Positions 16,021-25,280 of a stretch of 57,517 nucleotides of DNA are shown here, piece after piece; the stretch's first letter is position 1; every line of letters begins with the position of its first letter. The DNA comes from Bifidobacterium breve. GTDB taxonomy: Bacteria; Actinomycetota; Thermoleophilia; Miltoncostaeales; Miltoncostaeaceae. A program made the position numbers and the translations under genes. Under the pieces are notes generated by a model, which was not told where the DNA came from, made no database searches, and was given only the letters and a program-made list of their open reading frames with translations. Location: assembly GCA_945876305.1 (NCBI GenBank), contig CAMCOB010000002.1, forward strand, positions 1-57,517. Reading direction: 5' to 3'.

Positions 16021-16808
16021 GCGCACTCCGGAGCATCGAACAGAAGATTGAGGGCCTGGTCGAAAAGACCTTCGGCCGGATGTTTCGCAGCACGCTCCAG
16101 CCCGTGGAGCTGGCACGACGTCTGGCACGTGAGATGGAGGACCACAAGACCGTCTCGGTGTCGCGCGTGTACGTGCCAAACCAGTACACGGTGTACCTCT
16201 CCTCAACCGATCGCCGGCAGTTTGCATCGTACGAATCGTCGCTCGTGATCGAGTTGGGCTCGTACCTTGAGGCCCACGCCCGCAGCGAGGGGCTGTCGCT
16301 CCTCTCCATGCCGCGAATCCGCCTGGAGACCGACGACGACCTGCGCCCGGGCGAGTTCGGCATCGCGTGCCGCATGGTGGACCCAGGGCGCCCCGGCATC
16401 GAGGTGCCGGGTGAAGAGCCCGTGGAGCCGCTGCCGCCGCCGGCTCCGCCGCTGTCAAACGAGGCACTTGATGCCGTGAGCGGCACACAGGTGCTGAGTG
16501 CCGAGCAGGCCCGTGCCGCAGGCCTGGTGCGCGAGGAGGTCACCATCTACGTGGGCGGCCAGCCCAACCGCGTGGCGCGCAAGGTCACCACACTGGGGCG
16601 AAGCCGCGACTGCGACATCGTGGTGCCCGACCCAAACGTGAGCCGCGTGCACGCCGAGATCCGCCACGAGGGCCTCGAGTACACGTTGGTGGACCTTGGC
16701 TCCACCAACGGCGTCGAGGTAAACGGCAAGCGCGTAATGCGTCATACCCTTCGCGATGGTGACCAGGTGAGCCTGGGTGGCGCCGAGATCGTCGTGGAAC
16801 GCCGATGA
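16017..16808 (+). CDS. fhaA: FhaA-like protein (DUF3662 plus FHA domain)
   Basis: A 263-aa cytoplasmic protein. Residues 1-125 match the DUF3662 domain of actinobacterial FhaA (SIEQKIEGLVEKTFGRMFRS, with LQPVELARRLAREMEDH). A Pro-rich linker follows at about 125-150. The FHA domain at about 175-263 has GRSRDCDIVV, SRVHAEI and DLGSTNGVEVNG, with the Gly-Arg, Ser, His and Asn of the phosphothreonine pocket. In mycobacteria FhaA binds phosphorylated MviN/MurJ pseudokinase and restrains peptidoglycan precursor export. Start overlaps the upstream kinase by ATGA. Confidence 0.93.
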   Translation: MSALRSIEQKIEGLVEKTFGRMFRSTLQPVELARRLAREMEDHKTVSVSRVYVPNQYTVYLSSTDRRQFASYESSLVIELGSYLEAHARSEGLSLLSMPRIRLETDDDLRPGEFGIACRMVDPGRPGIEVPGEEPVEPLPPPAPPLSNEALDAVSGTQVLSAEQARAAGLVREEVTIYVGGQPNRVARKVTTLGRSRDCDIVVPDPNVSRVHAEIRHEGLEYTLVDLGSTNGVEVNGKRVMRHTLRDGDQVSLGGAEIVVERR

Positions 16809-16856
16809 TCGCACCGGGGCCACGCAAGCGCCGGTCGGAGTGACCGGGAGGCACCG

Positions 16857-17444
16857 GTGACCGAGACGGGGCTCATCATCGGGCAGGCCGTCTTTCTCCT
16901 GCTCCTATTCGTATTTATCGGCGCCGTCGTGCGGGCGTCGGTGCGCGCCCTGCGCACGGCTGAGATCGAGGTACGCCCACCCGATCCGTCGGAGATGGCC
17001 CCCGCCCAGTCCAGGGCACCCTCACCGGGCACGGCTGCGCAGACGGTGGTGGGCGTGGGCTCCGCCCAGGCGGTGCGCAAGCCGCACGCCGTCATGCCAG
17101 AGAACGCCGGAATCGCCGCAAAGCCCGAGATCGCACGTGCTGCGGCAGCGATGGACCCGCACCTCATCGTGACGCAATCCACCAGCCTTCAGGTGGGAAC
17201 GCGATATGACGTGGCGGGCGGGGCGACGATCGGTCGATCGAAGTCCTCGCGCATCCCCGTGACCGATCAATTCATCTCACACACCCACGCCCGCGTGTTC
17301 CGCCGCGGCCACTTCTGGTTTGCAGAGGACCTGGGGTCGCTCAACGGCACGTTCATCAACGGCAGCCGCATCTCGGGTGAGCAGCAGTTGCATCTGCGCG
17401 ACGAGATACGCGTGGGCGAGACCGTGCTGCGGTGGGAGGACTGA
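16857..17444 (+). CDS. fhaB: FhaB/FipA-like membrane-anchored FHA protein
   Basis: A 195-aa protein starting at GTG 16857 behind a GGGAGG site. One N-terminal membrane helix (residues about 6-28, IIGQAVFLLLLFVFIGAVV) is followed by a disordered Pro/Ala linker and an FHA domain from about residue 105. The domain has ATIGRSKSSRIPV, SHTHARVFRR and DLGSLNGTFINGSRI, with all phosphopeptide-contact residues present. In Mycobacterium tuberculosis the equivalent FipA/FhaB is a kinase substrate that links FtsZ and FtsQ in division. It sits between fhaA and the phosphatase genes. Confidence 0.92.
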   Translation: MTETGLIIGQAVFLLLLFVFIGAVVRASVRALRTAEIEVRPPDPSEMAPAQSRAPSPGTAAQTVVGVGSAQAVRKPHAVMPENAGIAAKPEIARAAAAMDPHLIVTQSTSLQVGTRYDVAGGATIGRSKSSRIPVTDQFISHTHARVFRRGHFWFAEDLGSLNGTFINGSRISGEQQLHLRDEIRVGETVLRWED

Positions 17445-17446
17445 CC

Positions 17447-18190
17447 ATGCGCGACGATCTGGCCCTCACCGAGCTCGCATCGGCATCCGACGTGGGTCGT
17501 GTGCGGTCCGACAACCAGGACCTCGACCTGCTGGCGCCGCCGCTCATCGCGGTGGCCGACGGAATGGGTGGGCACAAGGGCGGTGCCACCGCAGCGCGCA
17601 TGGCCGTCGACTCGCTTCGCGAGGTGGGCACCACAACCGACCCGGCTGCCCTGCTGACTGCGCTGAAGCAGGCGAACACGGCGATCGTCGCCGCGGCGGT
17701 GGCCGACCCGGATCTGGAGGGCATGGGCACCACCACCACAGCGGGGTTTGTCGATGCCGGGGTGCTCTATCTGGTGCACGTGGGTGATTCACGGGCCTAT
17801 CTGGTGCGTGACGGGCGCATAGTGCAGGTGACCGACGACCACTCCATCGTGGCCGAGATGGTGCGGCGAGGGGCACTGTCGGAGGCCGATGCCGAGCACC
17901 ACCCCGCGCGCCACGTGATCACCCGGGCGCTAGGCGTCGACATCGACGTGGAGGTGGACGCCCTGCGGGTTGATCTGGAACCCGGCGACGTGGTGCTGCT
18001 GTGCACCGACGGCTTGTCGGGTCCGGTGGACGACGATGAGATCCTGGCCGCCATTGATGGCGCAGGCACCCTGAACGAAGCGGCGGCCACGCTGATTGCC
18101 CTGGCCAATAATGCGGGCGGGCCTGACAACGTCACCGTGGTGCTCGCCCGGGTGGACGCGGTCACCCGGGAGGCGGCGGCAGCGGGATGA
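17447..18190 (+). CDS. PP2C-type Ser/Thr phosphatase, soluble (first of two)
   Basis: A 247-aa cytoplasmic phosphatase. The ATG at 17447 lies two bases after the fhaB stop, with GGGAGGA inside the end of fhaB as ribosome-binding site. PPM motifs are all visible: DVGRVRSDNQD, VADGMGGHKGG with the metal Asp, GMGTTTTA, HVGDSRAYLVRDG, LCTDGLSG and GGPDNVTVVL. It would dephosphorylate kinase substrates. It has no membrane helix, unlike the next gene, with which it overlaps by ATGA. A tandem second PP2C is not part of the classical mycobacterial operon. Confidence 0.92.
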   Translation: MRDDLALTELASASDVGRVRSDNQDLDLLAPPLIAVADGMGGHKGGATAARMAVDSLREVGTTTDPAALLTALKQANTAIVAAAVADPDLEGMGTTTTAGFVDAGVLYLVHVGDSRAYLVRDGRIVQVTDDHSIVAEMVRRGALSEADAEHHPARHVITRALGVDIDVEVDALRVDLEPGDVVLLCTDGLSGPVDDDEILAAIDGAGTLNEAAATLIALANNAGGPDNVTVVLARVDAVTREAAAAG

Positions 18191-19497
18191 CCGCGCACCT
18201 CGTACTGGTCGAGCTGGCCCGGGCCACCGACGTGGGCCGCGTGCGCGGCCACAACGAGGACCGCCATCTCGTGCGTCCGCCAATCGTGGCGGTGGCCGAC
18301 GGTATGGGTGGTGCCCAGGCCGGCGAGGTGGCCGCGGGCATGGCTGTGCAGGCGCTCGAGGCATTGGCCCCCACACCCCGGCCCGGCGACCTGAAGCGCG
18401 CCGTGGAGCGGGCAAACAAGGACATCCGCCGCGCCGCCGCCGGCGACGCCGGGCGGGCCGGGATGGGCACAACCGTGACCGCATGCATGCTGGGTGACGA
18501 CGGCCGGATGTATGTGGTGCACGTGGGCGATTCGCGCGCCTATCTGGTGCGTGATGGCGAGCTTCGGCGCCTCACCGACGACCACTCCGTGGTGGCCGAG
18601 CTGGTGCGTGGCGGGGCGCTTACCGAGGAGCAGGCCGACCGCCATCCACAGCGCAACGTCATCACGCGCGCGGTCGGTGCGCAATCGGACCTGACACCCG
18701 ATTCGTTTCAGGTGCCAGTGCAGGATGGCGACGTCATCATGCTGTGCACCGACGGCGTATCGGCGGCTCTCGGTGACGCGGCGATCACCCGCATCATGCT
18801 GGCCGATGGGTCGCTCGCCGATGCCGCCCATGCGCTGGTGGAGGCCGCTGATGCATCGGGTGGCGAGGACAACGCCACCGTGGTGCTGGCGCGTATCGGG
18901 ACCGGCGAGCCGGCCACCGTGCCGGAACCAGTGGAGTTCGTGCCACCAACCCCGCGCATGGCCACGCTGCCGCGCCCCTTGGTGGAGCCCACGCACCGCA
19001 CGGGCCGGTCGCCGCAGCCCGGTCGTGTGCTGGAGCACGTGCCCAGAGCCCGCTCGAAGATGCTGCTCATTGTTGCTGCGGTCATCGTGGTGGTGGGGTT
19101 CATCGTGGGCGGCGTGGCATGGGCATCGTCGCGCTCGCACGTGGTGCAGGCCGATGATTCCGGGCAGTTGCGCCTGTACAACGGGCTGCCCTACTCACCC
19201 CTCGGTATCTCATTGCTCAGTGATGGGCAGGTGATCGGCGTGCCGGCGGCGGCCGTACTGGCCCAGGAGCCATCCGCACTCGAGGAGGGCGCACAGGGCG
19301 AGGGTGAGGCCACCGCGTTGGCCGTGCGCCTGGCATGGCACTACGGCATTCCCACCACGTGGGAATCGCCCAGCGCCGCGCCGGTCCCGGTGGCCACGCC
19401 CGCAAAGAAGAAGGCAGCGAAGACGAGCCCCAATGCCACTGCGGCGCAGAAGAAGAAAGCTGCTGCTAAGCAGGCTGCGGCCCGGAAGCGCGGATGA
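18187..19497 (+). CDS. pstP: PstP-like transmembrane PP2C phosphatase (second of two)
   Basis: A 436-aa membrane phosphatase. Residues 1-240 are PP2C: GRVRGHNEDRH, VADGMGGAQAG, GMGTTVTA, HVGDSRAYLVRDG, LCTDGVSA and GGEDNATVVL. A Pro-rich juxtamembrane region leads to one helix at about 295-317 (MLLIVAAVIVVVGFIVGGVA). An external region follows with repeated small-residue beta segments resembling the PstP extracellular part, and a Lys/Ala-rich tail. PstP removes phosphate from Thr/Ser kinases and their targets at the membrane. Starts by ATGA overlap with the soluble PP2C; its stop overlaps rodA the same way. Confidence 0.93.
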   Translation: MTAHLVLVELARATDVGRVRGHNEDRHLVRPPIVAVADGMGGAQAGEVAAGMAVQALEALAPTPRPGDLKRAVERANKDIRRAAAGDAGRAGMGTTVTACMLGDDGRMYVVHVGDSRAYLVRDGELRRLTDDHSVVAELVRGGALTEEQADRHPQRNVITRAVGAQSDLTPDSFQVPVQDGDVIMLCTDGVSAALGDAAITRIMLADGSLADAAHALVEAADASGGEDNATVVLARIGTGEPATVPEPVEFVPPTPRMATLPRPLVEPTHRTGRSPQPGRVLEHVPRARSKMLLIVAAVIVVVGFIVGGVAWASSRSHVVQADDSGQLRLYNGLPYSPLGISLLSDGQVIGVPAAAVLAQEPSALEEGAQGEGEATALAVRLAWHYGIPTTWESPSAAPVPVATPAKKKAAKTSPNATAAQKKKAAAKQAAARKRG

Positions 19498-20807
19498 GGC
19501 TTCGTACCCGCGAGATGTACTTCCTTGTTCCCGGCCTGCTGCTGGGAATACTCGGCCTGGCCGCCGCGGCATCGGCGCGCACCGACACCCTGCAGGTGGG
19601 TCCGTGGCAGACCTCTCTGGGCGTGGCCATGGTGTTTGTGGTGATGCACGCGGTGCTGCGCCTTCGTGCGCCGTTTTCAGATCCGTATCTGGTGCCCATC
19701 ATGGCGGCGCTCACAGGAATCGGGCTGGCAGAGCTGTACCGCATCGATCCGGCGCTGGCCGGCGAGCAGGCGCTGTGGATGACCCTCGGCGGCATCGTGT
19801 TCTGCGCGATCATCGTGTTTCTTCCAGATCACCGGGTACTGGAGCGCTACCGCTACGTGATCGGCCTCACGGCCGTGGGCCTACTGGTGGCCACCATGGT
19901 GTTTGGCACCACCGTCAACGGATCCCGCCTATGGATCTCGGTGGGCGGCAGCCAGCGCGTGCAGCTTGGGGAGCTGGCCAAGGTGCTGGTGGTCATCTTC
20001 CTGGCGGGGTACCTGCGGGAGAAGCGCGAGGTGCTGGCCATTCCCACCGAGCGCAGGTTTGGCATGAACCTGCCGGCCTTCCGTCACATGGCACCCATCC
20101 TGCTGTTCTGGGGGCTGGCGTTAGTGGTGGTGGTTGCGCTGAACGACTTCGGTACCGCGCTGCTGTTCTTCGGCGTGTTTCTGGCCATGCTGTACCTGGC
20201 CACGGGGCGTGCGCTCTACGTGGGCCTGGGCATGGGCATGTTTGTGGCGGGGTCGTTATTCATCTGGGCGACCGTGCCCAGAATCGCCGTGCGTGTGGGG
20301 TCGTGGCTCAACCCCTTTGGCGACGCGCAGGGCAACGGGTACCAGATGGTGCAGTCGCTCTATGCGCTTGCCGACGGCGGATTGGTGGGTCCGGGATTTG
20401 GCAGGGCGCTCTTGGTGACCCCCGGAGGAACCCCGCGCATCCCCGAATTGCAGACCGACTTCATCTTCAGCGCGGTCGCGGACGACCTCGGATTCGTTGG
20501 ATCCGTCGGGGTCATGCTTCTCTTCATTCTGTTCATGGCCCGGGGGTTCGCGATTGCGACCGCCGCGCGTGACGGCTTCAGCAAACTTCTGGCCGGCGGG
20601 CTGACCGCGGTGGTCGGACTTCAGGCATTCATCATCATTGGCGGCATCGTCCGCTTGGTGCCGCTGACTGGCGTGACGCTGCCGTTCATGTCGTACGGGG
20701 GATCGAGCGTGGTGGTCAACTTCGGCATCGTCGCGATCCTGCTCATCATCAGTCAGCGCTCGCGCCAGGGGCTGATTGATGCGGTGCATGGGGCGCCTGC
20801 CACATGA
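19494..20807 (+). CDS. rodA: RodA/FtsW family peptidoglycan glycosyltransferase
   Basis: A 437-aa SEDS protein with about ten to twelve membrane helices. Recognisable pieces are GSRLWISVGG and QLGELAKVL (catalytic-loop side), ALNDFGTALLFFGVF with the conserved Asp, GYQMVQSLYALADGGLVGPGFG, LQTDFIFSAVADDLGFVGS, and TGVTLPFMSYGGSS near the C-terminus. SEDS proteins polymerise lipid II glycan strands and act with the class B PBP encoded directly downstream, which overlaps by ATGA. The order in this operon matches rodA-pbpA of actinobacteria. Confidence 0.95.
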   Translation: MRLRTREMYFLVPGLLLGILGLAAAASARTDTLQVGPWQTSLGVAMVFVVMHAVLRLRAPFSDPYLVPIMAALTGIGLAELYRIDPALAGEQALWMTLGGIVFCAIIVFLPDHRVLERYRYVIGLTAVGLLVATMVFGTTVNGSRLWISVGGSQRVQLGELAKVLVVIFLAGYLREKREVLAIPTERRFGMNLPAFRHMAPILLFWGLALVVVVALNDFGTALLFFGVFLAMLYLATGRALYVGLGMGMFVAGSLFIWATVPRIAVRVGSWLNPFGDAQGNGYQMVQSLYALADGGLVGPGFGRALLVTPGGTPRIPELQTDFIFSAVADDLGFVGSVGVMLLFILFMARGFAIATAARDGFSKLLAGGLTAVVGLQAFIIIGGIVRLVPLTGVTLPFMSYGGSSVVVNFGIVAILLIISQRSRQGLIDAVHGAPAT

Positions 20808-22258
20808 ACAGATCCATCAAATCGTTGTATCTGGCCCTGGTCGCCGGATTCGGCGTGCTCATCCTCATGCTGGGCTACTGGCAGGTGATCGCCGCCGGGG
20901 GCCTCGACGAGCGTGCCGACAATCCGTACCACTTCGAGAAGCAGCGCCTGGTGGACCGCGGGCGCATCATCTCGGCCGACAAGGTGGTGCTGGCCGAAAG
21001 CATTGCCTACAGGCAGAAGGGCAATCGGTACTACCGCCGTTACTACCCGCAGGGTGCGTTGGCGGCGCAGGTGGTGGGCTACGCCACCCCGCAACAGGGA
21101 TCCACCGGGCTGGAGCAGCAGTACAACCAATATCTGGCGGGCAGCTACGGCGCGGGTGCGATTCTCGACAAGCTGCGCGCCGAGCAGAAGGTGGGCGCCG
21201 ACATCCGGCTGACCCTCGACACACGGGTACAGAAGACGGCCGAGGCATTGATCGCGCGGAGCCGTGGCGCTGTGGTGGTCATCGACCCGAGGACCGGACA
21301 GGTGCTTGCACTGGCATCATCCCCGACGTTCGACCTCAATCAGGTGGCGTCCGACTTCGCAACGATTCGCAAGCGGAGTGGCGCGCCGCTGGTCAACCGC
21401 GCAACGCAGGGCAGGTACCCCCCCGGTTCGACGTTCAAGGTGGTCACCGCCACCGCGGCGCTGAACAGTGGCAAGTGGAACCCCTCATCCATATTTAATG
21501 ACACCGGGAAGTACGTGGTTGACGGCCAGACCATCAGGAATGACGGGGGTACCAAGTTCGGCGTGCATAACTTCACCGACGCACTCACGTTTTCCATCAA
21601 CACCGCGTTTGCGCAGGTGGGCAAGCGGCTGGGTCCGTCGCGCCTGGGGGGCGAGATGACCAAGTTCGGGTTCGGCCGCCCGGTGGAGATCGACCTGCCC
21701 TCTGATGAGGTGGCCGTGTCAGGTCGCTACCGTAACGGCAAGCTGCTTTCGAATACCCAACGGGATGAGGACGCCGCGCGTATTGCAATTGGTCAGGAGA
21801 ACCTTCTGGTGACCCCCTTGCAGATGGCCATGGTGGCCGGTGCGGTGGCCAACGGTGGCCGCATGCAGCGGCCGTATCTGGTGAAGCGCGTCATCACAAA
21901 GGATGGCGTGGTGGTGAAGCAGCAGAACCCCGAGACACTCGATTCGGTGTCCAGCGCCTATGTCTCGTCCGAGGTGGCCCGCATGATGCAGAACGTGGTG
22001 CGCGAGGGAACTGGTACCAAGGCCGGTCTTTCCGGACTGTCCGTGGCCGGCAAGACCGGTACCGCGGAGACGGGCGACCCCAATCGCAACCAAGCCTGGT
22101 TTATCGGATTCGCGCCCGCTGACAACCCGAAGGTGGCTGTGGCAGTGGTGATTGAGGACACATCAGGAACCGGCGGCCAGGTGGCCGCACCGATCGCAGG
22201 AGCGGTCATGCGCACGGCACTTTCGGCCACGCCCGTGCAGGGGGAGCCCCAGCCATGA
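20804..22258 (+). CDS. pbpA: Class B penicillin-binding protein (PbpA-like transpeptidase)
   Basis: A 484-aa transpeptidase anchored by one N-terminal helix (about 7-29). A short dimerisation domain covers about 45-130 and the catalytic domain about 150-470. Catalytic motifs are complete: Ser-209 in PPGSTFK, SIN at 264-266 and KTGTAE from 417. It cross-links peptidoglycan as the partner of the preceding SEDS protein. Length is close to mycobacterial PbpA (about 490). Start and stop both overlap neighbours by four bases. Confidence 0.95.
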   Translation: MNRSIKSLYLALVAGFGVLILMLGYWQVIAAGGLDERADNPYHFEKQRLVDRGRIISADKVVLAESIAYRQKGNRYYRRYYPQGALAAQVVGYATPQQGSTGLEQQYNQYLAGSYGAGAILDKLRAEQKVGADIRLTLDTRVQKTAEALIARSRGAVVVIDPRTGQVLALASSPTFDLNQVASDFATIRKRSGAPLVNRATQGRYPPGSTFKVVTATAALNSGKWNPSSIFNDTGKYVVDGQTIRNDGGTKFGVHNFTDALTFSINTAFAQVGKRLGPSRLGGEMTKFGFGRPVEIDLPSDEVAVSGRYRNGKLLSNTQRDEDAARIAIGQENLLVTPLQMAMVAGAVANGGRMQRPYLVKRVITKDGVVVKQQNPETLDSVSSAYVSSEVARMMQNVVREGTGTKAGLSGLSVAGKTGTAETGDPNRNQAWFIGFAPADNPKVAVAVVIEDTSGTGGQVAAPIAGAVMRTALSATPVQGEPQP

Positions 22259-24261
22259 GCATCGGACCGGGCAGTGAACTGGGCGAGCGCTATGAGCTGG
22301 GCCACCAGCTGGGAAGCGGCGGGATGGCCACGGTGTACCTGGCCTACGACAAGCTTCTGGACCGCGAGGTGGCGGTCAAGGTGCTGGCTGACCGCTTTGC
22401 AGAGGACCCGGCATTCGTGGAGCGGTTCCGCCGCGAGGCGTCGGCCGCAGCCGGCCTGAACCATCCGAATATCGTGGCGGTGTACGACCGCGGCGAGGCT
22501 GAGAGTACGTACTACATCGTGATGGAATACCTCTCGGGGCCGGACCTGAAGAAGGTCATCCGCGAGCAGGGCCCCCTCGATCCCGCGGTGGCGGTGGACA
22601 ACGCCCTGCAGATCCTCTCGGCCCTCACCGCTGCGCACGGCGCGGGCATCGTGCACCGGGATATCAAGCCGCAGAACGTGATGGTGGGCGAGGATGGCCG
22701 CCTGCGCGTGGCCGACTTCGGCATCGCGCGCGCAGACGCCGATCAGCAGATGACCGAAGCCGGATCAGTCATCGGCACCGCGCAGTACCTCTCACCCGAG
22801 CAGGCACAGGGCGAGGAGACCACGGCCGCCAGCGACACCTACGCGGTGGGCATCGTGCTGTACGAGATGCTCACGGGGCGCGTGCCCTTTGATGGCGACC
22901 GTCCGGTGACGGTGGCCATGAAGCAGATCAACGAGCCGCCCATCCCGCCACGGGTGTTTGAGTCGGGCATCCCGCACGAGCTCGACGCGGCGGTGTTGAA
23001 GGCCCTGTCGAAGCGCCCGGAAGACCGCTTCACCACGGCCGACGAGTTCAGCGCGGCACTCCTCGACATACGCGCCGGCATGTCCGGTGGCCAGCAGTCC
23101 ACGCTCATCCTCACAGCCCCCACGGCGGTCGCCGGGGCGGTTGCGACCACGGAGACCCAGGCAATGGCAAATAGTGGTGGTGGACGCGGTGGTGGTGGCG
23201 GCGGACGCCAGCAGCAAAAGGGACGCAACAACCGGCCCGCCGTGTGGGGGATCGTCGCGGTGCTCATCGCCGCGCTGGCGGTGGCGCTCGCGCTTGCACT
23301 CACCAGCGGTGGTGCCGACACCATCCCGGTGCCCGACGTTGCGGGGTATGACGTACCGGCTGCCACCCGTGCCATCACCGATGTCGGGCTGAAGCCGGCG
23401 CAGCGCCAGGAGCCCAGCGACACGGTGCTGGCCGGTGTGGTTATCGGCAGTAACCCCGCCGCGGGCACCGATGTGGCCAAGGAGTCCACCGTCACCATCC
23501 TGGTATCCACCGGGCCGGCGCAGATCACCGTACCGAGCGTGCTCGACCAGACGGTGGAACAGGCGATGGCTGCCCTCGAGAAGGTGGGGCTGCAGGTCAC
23601 GACCGTTCAGGTGGACAGCACGAAGGACATCGGCACCATCGTGAAGCAGGACCCGAAGCCGGGTACTACCGCGGCATCTGGCGACACCATCACCCTGAGT
23701 GTGAGCAAGGGCACCACCAAAGTGACCGTGCCCGACGTGACGGGGAGCGATACCGCAACCGCCAAGGCCGATATCGCCCAGGCCGGGCTGACCGTGGGCA
23801 GCGTGAGTGAGGACGACGGTACCTCTGGCCAGTCGCCGGGCACCGTGGTGTCGCAGGATCCGAGCGGGGGCTCATCTGCCGCCAAGGGGTCATCGGTCAG
23901 TCTCATCGTCGCGGCGCAGTCGTCGGGCGTTGACGTGCCCGACGTCACCGGCAGCGACGCCAGCACCGCCCGCAGCAAGCTTGAGAGCCTCGGGTTCAAC
24001 GTGGTGTCGTCCGGTGCCGAGTCGTCACAGCCGGAGGGCACCGTTATCGACCAGACGCCGGGTCCGGGATCCACCGTGACGTCGGGCAGCACCGTCACCA
24101 TCATCGTGGCCTACCCCACCGGCACCGGTGGCGGGTCTGGCGGGTCGGGGGCGGGTACCACCACCAAGAGTTCCGGTGGCGGATCGTCGCAGCCACCGGC
24201 ACCGAGCGGTGGTGGGGCACCGAGCGGCGGTGGCGCCCAGCCGCCGGCACCAACCGGATGA
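22255..24261 (+). CDS. pknB: PknB-type Ser/Thr kinase with four PASTA repeats
   Basis: A 668-aa transmembrane kinase. The kinase domain spans about 10-275: GSGGMATVY loop, Lys-42, HRDIKPQN with Asp-136, DFG at 154-156, and GTAQYLSPEQA. A Gly/Arg/Gln linker precedes one helix (about 325-350). Outside are four PASTA domains of about 66 residues, opening IPVPDVAGYD, ITVPSVLDQT, VTVPDVTGSD and VDVPDVTGSD, then a Gly/Ser/Pro tail. PASTA domains sense muropeptides or lipid II, and PknB controls growth and division. It is placed after pbpA as in mycobacteria; the next gene here is ddl. Confidence 0.96.
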   Translation: MSIGPGSELGERYELGHQLGSGGMATVYLAYDKLLDREVAVKVLADRFAEDPAFVERFRREASAAAGLNHPNIVAVYDRGEAESTYYIVMEYLSGPDLKKVIREQGPLDPAVAVDNALQILSALTAAHGAGIVHRDIKPQNVMVGEDGRLRVADFGIARADADQQMTEAGSVIGTAQYLSPEQAQGEETTAASDTYAVGIVLYEMLTGRVPFDGDRPVTVAMKQINEPPIPPRVFESGIPHELDAAVLKALSKRPEDRFTTADEFSAALLDIRAGMSGGQQSTLILTAPTAVAGAVATTETQAMANSGGGRGGGGGGRQQQKGRNNRPAVWGIVAVLIAALAVALALALTSGGADTIPVPDVAGYDVPAATRAITDVGLKPAQRQEPSDTVLAGVVIGSNPAAGTDVAKESTVTILVSTGPAQITVPSVLDQTVEQAMAALEKVGLQVTTVQVDSTKDIGTIVKQDPKPGTTAASGDTITLSVSKGTTKVTVPDVTGSDTATAKADIAQAGLTVGSVSEDDGTSGQSPGTVVSQDPSGGSSAAKGSSVSLIVAAQSSGVDVPDVTGSDASTARSKLESLGFNVVSSGAESSQPEGTVIDQTPGPGSTVTSGSTVTIIVAYPTGTGGGSGGSGAGTTTKSSGGGSSQPPAPSGGGAPSGGGAQPPAPTG

Positions 24262-25280
24262 GGATTGCCGTCCTCGGGGGCGGCCGGAGCAGCGAGCATG
24301 ACGTCTCGATCGCGTCGGCCGCGTCGGTGGCCGACGCGATCGACCCGTCGCTGCATGAGGTGATCAGGGTCACGATCGGCCGGGATGGTGCGTGGACGAG
24401 CGAGGGGAACCCCGTCGCCCTCGTGCCCGCAGGGGGCGACATCGCACAGCTGGTACGCCTTGATGGTGGCGAGCGCGCCGATGTTGATCTGGTATTCCCC
24501 GTCCTGCACGGTCCGTGGGGTGAGGACGGCACCGTGCAGGGCCTCTGCGAGACCGTGGGAGTGCCCTACGTGGGCGCCGACGTTGCAGCCTCGGCCACGG
24601 GTATGGATAAGGCGCTTTTCCACGTGCTGGCCACCGCAGCGGGGATTCCACGCGTGGAGACGGTGGTAATCCTGCATGCGCAGTGGCAGGCCGATCCGGC
24701 TGCGGTACGCGACGAGGTGGCCAACACCTGCGGATACCCGGCATTTGCAAAGCCCGCGCGCCTCGGGTCGTCGTTCGGTATCAGCCCGGTCCCCACGGCC
24801 GACGATCTGGACGCCGCGCTCGAACTGGCCTTTGCCCACGACGACAAGGCGCTCGTGGAGCGCCGGGCGCTGGGCCGCGAGGTCGAGGTGGGCCTGTTGG
24901 GCAACGCCGAGCCCCATGCGTCGCCCCTCGGCGAGATCCTCCACGACGCCGATTGGTATGACCACGACGCCAAGTACCAGCCCGGCGGCATGCGCCTGGC
25001 CGTGCCAGCCGACGTGCCCTCCGAGGTGCAGGAACGTGCCCGCGAGCTGGCCGTCGCGGCTTGGAATGCAATCGGCTGTTCAGGCCTCGCCCGCGTGGAC
25101 TTCTTCCTCGAGGGCGATCAGCTGTACGTGAGCGAGATCAACACCATCCCGGGGTTCACCGACACCAGTGTGTGGGGGCGCCTCATGGCCGGTGACGGGT
25201 TCGCGTATCCCGAGCTGGTGCAGCAGCTCATCGAGCTCGCCACCGAGCGCCATGCCGCAAAGGCTGCGTACCGCGGATGA
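24258..25280 (+). CDS. ddl: D-alanine--D-alanine ligase
   Basis: A 340-aa ATP-grasp enzyme that makes the D-Ala-D-Ala dipeptide of peptidoglycan. Visible motifs are AVLGGGRSSEHDVS, FPVLHGPWGEDG, GVPYVGADVAASATGMDK, KPARLGSSFGIS, VEVGLLGN, ARVDFFLEG, and the catalytic-loop ending EINTIPGFTDTSVW. It overlaps pknB and the next gene by four bases each, so wall-precursor synthesis is genetically tied to PASTA-kinase signalling here. Confidence 0.95.
   Translation: MRIAVLGGGRSSEHDVSIASAASVADAIDPSLHEVIRVTIGRDGAWTSEGNPVALVPAGGDIAQLVRLDGGERADVDLVFPVLHGPWGEDGTVQGLCETVGVPYVGADVAASATGMDKALFHVLATAAGIPRVETVVILHAQWQADPAAVRDEVANTCGYPAFAKPARLGSSFGISPVPTADDLDAALELAFAHDDKALVERRALGREVEVGLLGNAEPHASPLGEILHDADWYDHDAKYQPGGMRLAVPADVPSEVQERARELAVAAWNAIGCSGLARVDFFLEGDQLYVSEINTIPGFTDTSVWGRLMAGDGFAYPELVQQLIELATERHAAKAAYRG

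Noticed and set aside
14607..16145. A 512-codon open frame on the minus strand
   Set aside because: It lies fully antisense to the kinase gene, which has clear motifs. Its composition (Ser/Pro/Arg/Ala-rich, no domain) is a shadow of GC-rich codon use.
17797..19140. A 447-codon minus-strand frame opposite the phosphatase genes
   Set aside because: Both PP2C genes on the other strand have complete motif sets. The antisense product has no domain.
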